From: Fidelibacterota bacterium
GTDB lineage: Bacteria > Fidelibacterota > UBA8477 > JABMPR01
Length of the DNA stretch: 30,100 bases
Direction of reading: 5' to 3'
NCBI GenBank assembly: GCA_030596225.1
Contig: JAUVKO010000001.1
Location: 1 to 30,100, forward strand
The position numbers and the translations under genes are program-made. Each line of letters begins with the position of its first letter. The stretch's first letter is position 1. The notes under the pieces are model-generated. The model worked only from the letters and a program-made list of their open reading frames with translations. It made no database searches and was not told the origin of the DNA. Positions 16,940-22,598 of the stretch are shown here, piece after piece.

Positions 16940-17100
16940 ATACCAATTACACCTCAAAACAGTCTCTGCATTCTTCATCTTTTCCAGTTTTACTGCTCTT
17001 AAAATTCCAACCATAGCTCAAGCTATGCTTAAAATTTAAAGATTGTAAAACAGAAAAATCTTTTGAATTCATATTGACTCTTTTGAAGTACAATTGGTAT
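16940..17100 (+). mobile_element. MITE-like element, complete copy 2
   Basis: This 161-base non-coding element has 20-base terminal inverted repeats, 16940-16959 (starting ATACCAATTACACC) and 17081-17100 (ending CAATTGGTAT), that match at 17 of 20 positions. It is flanked by or ends in AT, and AT is self-complementary, so repeat and target duplication cannot be separated. The interior carries a long imperfect stem-loop around GAGCTATGGTT/AAGCATAGCTT-type sequence. Bases 16938-17045 match copy 1 (553-660) in inverted orientation at 105 of 108 positions. These are features of a miniature inverted-repeat transposable element; no transposase is present. Confidence 0.68.
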
Positions 17101-17140
17101 TACCCTCTGATCACGTAATATTGGAATGATGTTTCCGAAA

Positions 17141-17172
17141 AAAAAGGCGAGGATTTGAATCCTCGCCTTTTT
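17141..17172. terminator. Perfect bidirectional terminator hairpin
   Basis: Bases 17141-17155 (AAAAAGGCGAGGATT) and 17158-17172 are perfect reverse complements with a two-base centre, so the hairpin has a GC-rich core and a T5 tail on both strands. On the + strand it would stop read-through from ftsZ. On the - strand it would stop transcripts leaving the toxin-antitoxin operon about 280 bases away. Confidence 0.8.
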
Positions 17173-17186
17173 AAATGAACTTCTAA

Positions 17187-17361
17187 CCCGATAAGCCTGT
17201 CGGGGCACTAGCCCAGCCGTTCAGATTAAGAAAGACAAGGCCGTTAACGGCCTTACAGCTTTTTGGCAAGTACTTTTATCCACAGCCCTGAAGGACTGGG
17301 CCTGCCTATGCCGAAGTGCTACGTAGGCTGTACGGCTTCGCACGCCAGGGAAATACCTGGC
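17187..17361. repeat. Cluster of palindromes (REP-like or structured 3' region)
   Basis: No convincing reading frame is present. Four inverted repeats occur in 175 bases. CCCGA/TCGGG is at 17187-17204. The perfect 18-base palindrome AAGGCCGTTAACGGCCTT is at 17238-17255. An imperfect TGCCGAAG / CTTCGCA pair lies at about 17308-17340. GCCAGG/CCTGGC is at 17344-17361. The block lies between the toxin gene stop and the bidirectional terminator, so on the - strand it would be a long structured 3' UTR or an RNA. It could instead be a graveyard of dispersed repeats. Confidence 0.45.
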
Positions 17362-17451
17362 CATTTGACGTATATAAGGGTTTGTGGGGTGTCAGAGACA
17401 TAAAAGTACCATGCTGAAAAAGTTTGATTAGGGTCTTATTCAACCACCTCG

Positions 17452-17862
17452 TTAAATGCTCATCTTATCAAGGAAATCTCTAGCTGTAATTATTTTAATT
17501 CCCTCAACTTCCTTAATTTCTAACAGATCACTGTCTCCACTAACTATGTACAAAGCTCTACCACTTAACGCACAATTGATAAATTTATCATCATCTGGAT
17601 CGCTAGAAATCTTCCGCGTATGTGTCGGATGGATTACCATACTATCCCGGGTTAACATATTCATAAACTTTTGCACTAATGAATCGTCAGCAGATTTGGA
17701 TTTCTTTTCAAAACGATATAATACATCTTCATACTCTTCAAGTATTTCAGCACTACATACCAACTCGAAATCTTTCGCTCTCCATAGTTCCAAAATTTTT
17801 CGCGGTAGTCCTCCGAAGAAAATCCCAGATATCAGGACATTAGTATCAACGACGACTCGCAC
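17452..17862 (-). CDS. PIN-domain putative toxin (VapC-like, COG1569 type)
   Basis: A 136-residue PIN-fold ribonuclease, the probable toxin of a type II pair. The N-terminus MRVVVDTNVLISGIFFGGLP gives the first acidic residue (Asp6). Later acidic positions are in SAEILEEYEDVLYRF, SSDPDDDKFINCAL (the D-P-D-D-D cluster) and SGDSDLLEI. This pattern is typical of the 'putative toxin-antitoxin system toxin component, PIN family' group rather than classical VapC. The start overlaps the antitoxin's end by 17 bases, so the pair is co-transcribed and translationally coupled. Target RNA is unknown. A same-length frame on the + strand is an antisense shadow. Confidence 0.88.
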   Translation of the reverse strand: MRVVVDTNVLISGIFFGGLPRKILELWRAKDFELVCSAEILEEYEDVLYRFEKKSKSADDSLVQKFMNMLTRDSMVIHPTHTRKISSDPDDDKFINCALSGRALYIVSGDSDLLEIKEVEGIKIITARDFLDKMSI

Positions 17863-18121
17863 GTGATTTCCTGGATGCTTTTATTGCTTCAGAAATATCA
17901 GATTCATTCAGATTTAATTCATTTCGAATCTGCTCTGCGAGTTTAATAATATCTTTAAATTCATCGTCACGGGGTTTAGCAATAGGCTTTAGTAGAATAT
18001 TATCCCCATCCTGTACTACGATCAACTTTGAGCCACCCTGAATATGTAGCTTCTTTCTCATTTTTGCCGGTATGACAACCTGCCCTTTTGTAGACATGCT
18101 TGTAATTTCTATAACACTCAT
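17846..18121 (-). CDS. AbrB/MazE-type antitoxin
   Basis: A 91-residue protein. The N-terminal swapped-hairpin AbrB domain (MSVIEITSMSTKGQVVIPAKMRKKLHI...KLIVVQDGDNILLKPI) binds DNA. The C-terminal half is charged and helical (DEFKDIIKLAEQIRNELN, ending KASRKSRASRR) and would hold the toxin. ATG at 18121 is chosen because AGGAGGTG lies just upstream; longer in-frame starts have no ribosome-binding site and would read through the promoter. The antitoxin precedes the PIN toxin and is probably autoregulatory through the inverted repeat in its promoter. Confidence 0.88.
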   Translation of the reverse strand: MSVIEITSMSTKGQVVIPAKMRKKLHIQGGSKLIVVQDGDNILLKPIAKPRDDEFKDIIKLAEQIRNELNLNESDISEAIKASRKSRASRR

Positions 18122-18139
18122 GTTGCACCTCCTGAACAG

Positions 18140-18168
18140 AAGGTAAGATTTTCTTACATTGAAGTCAA
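18140..18168 (-). promoter_or_regulatory. Toxin-antitoxin promoter with operator in the spacer
   Basis: On the - strand TTGACT (18168-18163) and TACCTT (18145-18140) are separated by exactly 17 bases. A perfect inverted repeat, GTAAGA at 18143-18148 and TCTTAC at 18152-18157, lies in the spacer and touches the -10. A bound AbrB dimer would block polymerase, as expected for antitoxin autoregulation. The -35 matches the consensus at five of six bases; the -10 is weak. Confidence 0.55.
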
Positions 18169-18320
18169 GTAAACAAGCTGCTCCCTCCAACCCTATACTT
18201 GATCGGAACTACCTCAGGTATAGTCCTTCATGAATCATATACGTTAAAAAATGTAAGTTTTGCGACTTTGATTTAGAGACAGGTTTGTACGACTTAGCAA
18301 TAAATTCCTGACATTTTCCA

Positions 18321-18341
18321 TTTCAAAGTTTGGTTTTGAAA
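18321..18341 (-). other. Inverted repeat downstream of the barrel gene
   Basis: TTTCAAA (18321-18327) and TTTGAAA (18335-18341) form a perfect 7-base inverted repeat around a 7-base centre, 47 bases after the stop of the barrel gene. It is AT-rich without a clear T-run, so a weak terminator is only one option. Confidence 0.3.
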
Positions 18342-18387
18342 GTACTGGTATTTGGTTTTTGTTAATCACTAACTGAACAGGGTTGTC

Positions 18388-20166
18388 CTATAAAATCAAT
18401 CGTCCCTCGATCTGAATACCGTTGGGCTTGAATTCGTAACCTTCAATTAGGAGATACTCCAAATCCCGAATCCAGTAGGAGTAGTTTATACGCAGCGCAT
18501 AGCTCTCACTCATATGAACTTCTATCCCTCCTCTCAATCCATAATTATATCCATAATTCGGGTCTGAGGCAGAGTCATCCTCTATCCAAATCTTTCTGTG
18601 CATAAAGGGACTATGGATTTGAGGTCCACCAACCAGTGTTAACCATTTATTGATCGAAATGGGGATAAGACTGTACAAGCTGAGTTGATAATAAATGTCT
18701 TCAATACCAGTTTTGAACGACAAATCGCCAAAATCTAGTCTCAGAGTATCTGATGATCTGGATTCTGTTAGTGCAATTCCAAATCGGATCGGTTCCCATG
18801 GGACTTCTACTCCGATAGCATAGCCAATCATGCTCTTCCTGTCATCTACATCATTCCCATTGGCGAATAATGGAATTTCATAGTTAGCACCGACCATAAA
18901 ACTTAGCCCATTAGTCAATTGAAGAGGTATTGATTTTGCATTCTGTTGGAGGCTTGAACGGACTCCAAGAAGGCCATTTATTGTAATATTCCAAGTTTCA
19001 AAATGAGTCCCGTACAGGGGGTGACTGTAGGCAGCATCCCAATCTGCGTAATCATACGATACCTGAATATGATGGTTGATAGCGTTAATTGCCGATAGCT
19101 TTGTTAGATGATATACCAAATTTAGTAATCCCTTGGAACTATAACTAATACCGGATTCAGTAGAATGAATCTTACCATCCAAATCGACATAGCTACCAAA
19201 ACGAATAGAGTAAAAGTCTAGAAGGTTAATTTCTTGCCCACGGGAGACTTGAACAAGATCAGAAGCTTCAGATTTAAACACATGTTGGATCAGGTTAATA
19301 TCGCCAAGACCCTTCTGGTATTCTATTGGCTCTTCATGACTAGTGCGGTGTTTGATGAGTAGGTCATTTGCTGCATGACCGATTTTGTATTCAAATAACT
19401 TCCAAGAATCAGTCAATGAGATACTCGTACTAAACCCAATTCCCACCCTAAGCTCTGTGGGCATGGGGTCAGCTTGATCTGGATCATTAAAAACAACAGG
19501 GTCTCCGATATTCACTGTGCTGATTCCGAACGAGGGTTTAATTTCTACCAGTGCACCACTTTTCAATGTCTCTGCAAAGGGGATATCTAGAAGAAAGCCT
19601 CGGTCAAATACATGATCTTCAGAACGGCCATTCCGTCCATTGATTTGTACGTCGCCTGTTAATGCCTGAACGATCTGCTTGCTAGCAATACCATATGAAA
19701 AAGTGTATGGAAGTTTCCAGATGGAACCAAAATATCTGACTGCAAGAACACTAGCATCTGCACGAAAGAATGTATTAAATGTACCTAAGTTCTCTCCATT
19801 CGGACCTGTATATTGCTGTTCACCAGCATCTAGAAACGTCCGGTATTGCTGAATATTCAATTGGAGAGGGAGCTTGGGGAAGCGATAACTTAAGCTAACC
19901 TGATTATGCGATAGAATCATATCGTCTACCAGTCCAGGCAACCATTTCATTTCCATACCTGACCCAGATATCGAGAATCCATGATAACTGCTGAATCCAT
20001 TAGCAGGGTTAAAATAGGTAGCGCCAATGTTATCATAGCTCAACCCAACACCGACCCCACCCATTCCATTAAGGGATGTAATGGGTCGAATTAGAAGAAA
20101 GAGTGCACTTTGTGCATTGAGTTCTGAAACAATAAATAGTACTAGAATTAATAGCAATCGTTGCAT
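18388..20166 (-). CDS. Outer-membrane beta-barrel protein (PorV/FadL-like)
   Basis: A 592-residue protein with a signal peptide (MQRLLLILVLFIVSELNAQ). The segment SLNGMGGVGVGLSYDNIGAT, followed by YFNPAN, matches the M-G-G-A-x-V-x-x-x-D-x-x-x-x-x-x-N-P-A pattern near the start of FadL/PorV-type barrels. The rest alternates short amphipathic beta-strands and loops, and the end (IQIEGRLIL) looks like a barrel-closing strand. PorV-like proteins act as shuttles or attachment factors for T9SS cargo, and cargo genes surround this one, but those proteins are usually 330-400 residues. This longer one could be a different transporter or DUF-type barrel. Its leader contains the 54-base sequence shared with the lipoprotein gene at 26317. 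Confidence 0.65.
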   Translation of the reverse strand: MQRLLLILVLFIVSELNAQSALFLLIRPITSLNGMGGVGVGLSYDNIGATYFNPANGFSSYHGFSISGSGMEMKWLPGLVDDMILSHNQVSLSYRFPKLPLQLNIQQYRTFLDAGEQQYTGPNGENLGTFNTFFRADASVLAVRYFGSIWKLPYTFSYGIASKQIVQALTGDVQINGRNGRSEDHVFDRGFLLDIPFAETLKSGALVEIKPSFGISTVNIGDPVVFNDPDQADPMPTELRVGIGFSTSISLTDSWKLFEYKIGHAANDLLIKHRTSHEEPIEYQKGLGDINLIQHVFKSEASDLVQVSRGQEINLLDFYSIRFGSYVDLDGKIHSTESGISYSSKGLLNLVYHLTKLSAINAINHHIQVSYDYADWDAAYSHPLYGTHFETWNITINGLLGVRSSLQQNAKSIPLQLTNGLSFMVGANYEIPLFANGNDVDDRKSMIGYAIGVEVPWEPIRFGIALTESRSSDTLRLDFGDLSFKTGIEDIYYQLSLYSLIPISINKWLTLVGGPQIHSPFMHRKIWIEDDSASDPNYGYNYGLRGGIEVHMSESYALRINYSYWIRDLEYLLIEGYEFKPNGIQIEGRLIL

Positions 20167-20174
20167 AGAGTCCC

Positions 20175-20228
20175 CACCTGTCAGTTAATCATGCTGAAAT
20201 GTACTCATTTTGTGTAGTATTTCAAAGG
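20175..20228 (-). promoter_or_regulatory. Shared 54-base leader, copy A
   Basis: This sequence aligns without gaps to 26351-26404 at 47 of 54 positions. Both copies lie directly upstream of a - strand start codon. On the - strand the best-conserved block is CATTTCAGCATGATTNACTG, then ACAGGTG. It contains TGAAA...TTTCA and TCAG...CTGA inverted repeats. It is probably a 5' UTR or promoter element rather than coding, because the two downstream genes are unrelated. Confidence 0.5.
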
Positions 20229-20252
20229 ATGGCTGGTCCCAACCCAACTCTG

Positions 20253-20759
20253 CTATTTAGAAGAGCGTAAATAGATTGTTGGCATTGTATAACTATCGTC
20301 TTCCTTCTTTAAGCCTAAATCATTAACGTAAATTATCGTATCTACCTGTGAAAGGTATGGGCTCATTTCAATGCTTGTGTCAGGAACGTTTGGGACAAAA
20401 GCGATTATTAAGGTATCATAGTCTGGATGCGTAAACGCCATCTCAAACTCAAATATGTATTCAAATTCAGGCTCCGAGCTGACACAGCCAGAATTACTTG
20501 ATTGATAATGCTCATGAACCACTCTTTCTAACTGATAGTGGCCTAAAGAATCTGACAAGGTGTTAGAGTGAAAATCACTCAGGTTTTGTTCGAGAAAATA
20601 AGCTCCAGACCTATCACTGTGTATTTTGACATTAGCAATGCCTAAACCAGAATACTCCATGACAAAACCATTTGCTGGAGCAGATTTTATAAGAACATCT
20701 GATGGACATCCAAAAAGAAGAGCAATCAATAGCAGCACAATTATGTGTTTAGGTCTCAT
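20253..20759 (-). CDS. Lipoprotein with carboxypeptidase-regulatory-like fold
   Basis: A 168-residue protein with the lipobox LLFGC (Cys18) after a short hydrophobic signal, so it is probably lipidated and membrane-anchored. The middle reads NGFVMEYSGLGIANVKIHSD, then T-L-S-D-S-L-G-H-Y-Q-L-E-R and HPDYDTLIIAF. This is the order of strands in transthyretin-like/carboxypeptidase-regulatory domains (G-I-x-N-V-x-I...D-x-x-G-x-Y). AAGG 6 bases before the ATG. It lies upstream of the barrel gene on the same strand, and the two may be co-transcribed. No specific function is recognised. Confidence 0.72.
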   Translation of the reverse strand: MRPKHIIVLLLIALLFGCPSDVLIKSAPANGFVMEYSGLGIANVKIHSDRSGAYFLEQNLSDFHSNTLSDSLGHYQLERVVHEHYQSSNSGCVSSEPEFEYIFEFEMAFTHPDYDTLIIAFVPNVPDTSIEMSPYLSQVDTIIYVNDLGLKKEDDSYTMPTIYLRSSK

Positions 20760-20825
20760 TGATACCTTTAGGGTTGTGTGTTATTTCATACATTCACTCT
20801 CCACCCCTCATGCTTGGACGGAGGC

Positions 20826-22454
20826 TCATCTGAGATAAACCATCTTAACAACGCTCGAATACTGCACCCCGTCAGAATGCGGGACCCCAACCTCCAGCCT
20901 TGCGAAGTACATTCCTGCAGCGACTTGTTTGCCTTCGCTGTCGCTTCCGTTCCACTTTGTCTCGTAGTGACCTGCTGGTTTAAATTCTGAGACTAGAGTC
21001 TGGATGTTTTGTCCCTGTATATCGTAGATGTTTAGTGTCACTGTTGAGTGTTCTGGTAGTTCATATGCTATCGTTGTACTGGGGTTAAAGGGGTTGGGGT
21101 AGTTTTGTAGATGCAAGGTTTCAGGAATGATATTTTGGCTATTATTCACATTTGTAGTTATCAAGGAATAAAATATTACTGCTTGTGCAGCACGAAAATC
21201 ATACTGATTAGCAAATTGATCGTCGAAAGTTAGCCATCGATCCCATATCCTCCAGCTGTTGCCCATCCACAGCTCACCAACGAATTCAGTTAGATTCCCA
21301 TGAGCATCATATCTATATATTTCTTGCTCATCATTTACCCAACTTGAGTCCACCCAATCTTTTTCTAACAAAAGGATCAAATTGCCATTATTGTTATAAG
21401 TATATGCTCTTTGCCAAAAGTTTGACCATGTTGATTCAGCCCAGTCTTCAACTACCCATAAAACTCTATTTTCATTGATATCATAAGTGTAAGTATATCG
21501 TCTATCACCAACCCAACTTGAGTCTCTATATGCTTCCATTAATTGAATAGATATATTCTCATTATCATCATATGTATAGATGATTCGCCAATAATTTATC
21601 CATGTTGAATCTTCCCGATACTCAGATAACCAGGAAATCCGATTCCCGCTAGTGTTAAGAGAGTATGTGTACCGGTAAATGCTTTCCCAGTGTGTACCAT
21701 ACCAATCTTCGTGTAAATGTGAAGTGTTATTACCATCACTATCGTATGTATTAGTTGTCCTAAACATAGGCATCCAGCTTGATCCAATCCATTCTTCCAT
21801 TACATAGGAAGTCTCATTTCCTTTACTGTCATAAGTATGGATAAATTGATATTCAGGTATCCAGCTCAATTCATACCACTTTTCTGATACCGAAAAAGTT
21901 TCATGCCCATAGCTATCGTAAGTATAGCTTGTTCGTGAGACATAAACCCACTCAAGGCTATCCCAATCTTCATTTAAAGATAATATCCTATTCTCATTGA
22001 GGTCATAGGAATAGGTATATTGAAAATTATATATCCAACTTGAGTCTGCCCAATCTTCGACTAACCATGAAATCCTATTCCCATTGCCGTTATAAGCATA
22101 TGTATATCGGTAATCGCCTACCCATACTGAACCAGTCCAATCTTCGCGCAACCAAGAAGTCATATTCCCACGACTATCAAATTTATATGTATGTTTTATC
22201 AGATTTCCGTCATCCCTTGTAATTATCAGACTATCCAGCACACTGGGACCTTCAGGAAACAGAATATTGGAACGCTCACCAAATTCCTCATATTGTATGT
22301 CATTGGAAGAATGTTCTTCAAAGGTTGGCAGGATATTCTTGAATTGATCGATACGGACATTTTCTCTTTCTATCTCCGTAAGGTCTTGTGGAATAGGAAA
22401 AAGCAAGATTGGTATCAACAGGACAAAAACTCTTGAAAAGTTTCTTGATTTCAT
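20826..22454 (-). CDS. T9SS-sorted surface protein made of about eleven YD-like repeats
   Basis: About 542 residues. An N-terminal signal (MKSRNFSRVFVLLIPILLFP) is followed by about eleven tandem units of roughly 29 residues. The unit pattern is Y-T-Y-x-Y-D-x-N-G-N-R-x-S-W-L-x-E-D-W-x-x-S-S-W-x-x-x-x-R and covers about residues 80-415. These recall the YD repeats of Rhs and teneurin proteins, which build extended beta structures, but no toxin or processing domain follows. Instead there is a T9SS type A sorting domain (NYPNPFNPSTTIAYELPEHS...SSVVKMVYLR). The start is uncertain: ATG at 22466 is in frame, and neither start has a good ribosome-binding site. Likely secreted and surface-attached; role unknown. 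Confidence 0.78.
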   Translation of the reverse strand: MKSRNFSRVFVLLIPILLFPIPQDLTEIERENVRIDQFKNILPTFEEHSSNDIQYEEFGERSNILFPEGPSVLDSLIITRDDGNLIKHTYKFDSRGNMTSWLREDWTGSVWVGDYRYTYAYNGNGNRISWLVEDWADSSWIYNFQYTYSYDLNENRILSLNEDWDSLEWVYVSRTSYTYDSYGHETFSVSEKWYELSWIPEYQFIHTYDSKGNETSYVMEEWIGSSWMPMFRTTNTYDSDGNNTSHLHEDWYGTHWESIYRYTYSLNTSGNRISWLSEYREDSTWINYWRIIYTYDDNENISIQLMEAYRDSSWVGDRRYTYTYDINENRVLWVVEDWAESTWSNFWQRAYTYNNNGNLILLLEKDWVDSSWVNDEQEIYRYDAHGNLTEFVGELWMGNSWRIWDRWLTFDDQFANQYDFRAAQAVIFYSLITTNVNNSQNIIPETLHLQNYPNPFNPSTTIAYELPEHSTVTLNIYDIQGQNIQTLVSEFKPAGHYETKWNGSDSEGKQVAAGMYFARLEVGVPHSDGVQYSSVVKMVYLR

Positions 22455-22543
22455 GTCAGCTAGCATATTCCCACATTTTAATGTCTATTACAGTAATTCG
22501 GCCTGATTTGCTCAAAACTTAAGAAACAATTTCAGGCTATCCA

Positions 22544-22564
22544 ACATGTGATGCGAACACATGT
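22544..22564. promoter_or_regulatory. Perfect inverted repeat upstream of the YD-repeat gene
   Basis: ACATGTG (22544-22550) and CACATGT (22558-22564) are perfect inverted arms around a 7-base centre. They lie in the 130-base gap between the propeller gene stop and the YD-repeat gene start. This suits a dimeric regulator's operator, or a hairpin at the end of the propeller transcript; there is no adjacent T-run. Confidence 0.4.
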
Positions 22565-22598
22565 AAATGTCACAAATAATCGACTTTACTTTCAACGA

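Noticed and set aside
553..17100. The MITE pair as ends of a composite transposon carrying the dcw cluster
   Set aside because: No transposase is present, copy 1 lacks one terminal repeat, and dcw genes are essential core genes with conserved order; mobilisation as a unit is unlikely, though inversion remains possible.
17187..17361. A tRNA or other known structured RNA in the palindrome cluster
   Set aside because: No cloverleaf, T-loop GTTCRA consensus or other known RNA signature could be found.
17456..17866. A 136-codon + strand frame in the toxin-antitoxin region
   Set aside because: It is the antisense of the PIN toxin gene, whose protein has clear conserved acidic motifs and coupling to an antitoxin.
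21100..22240. Regular ~87-base periodicity that could suggest a CRISPR-like or satellite array
   Set aside because: The period is explained by 29-residue coding repeats; units are diverged at DNA level and in frame, with no constant repeats and spacers.
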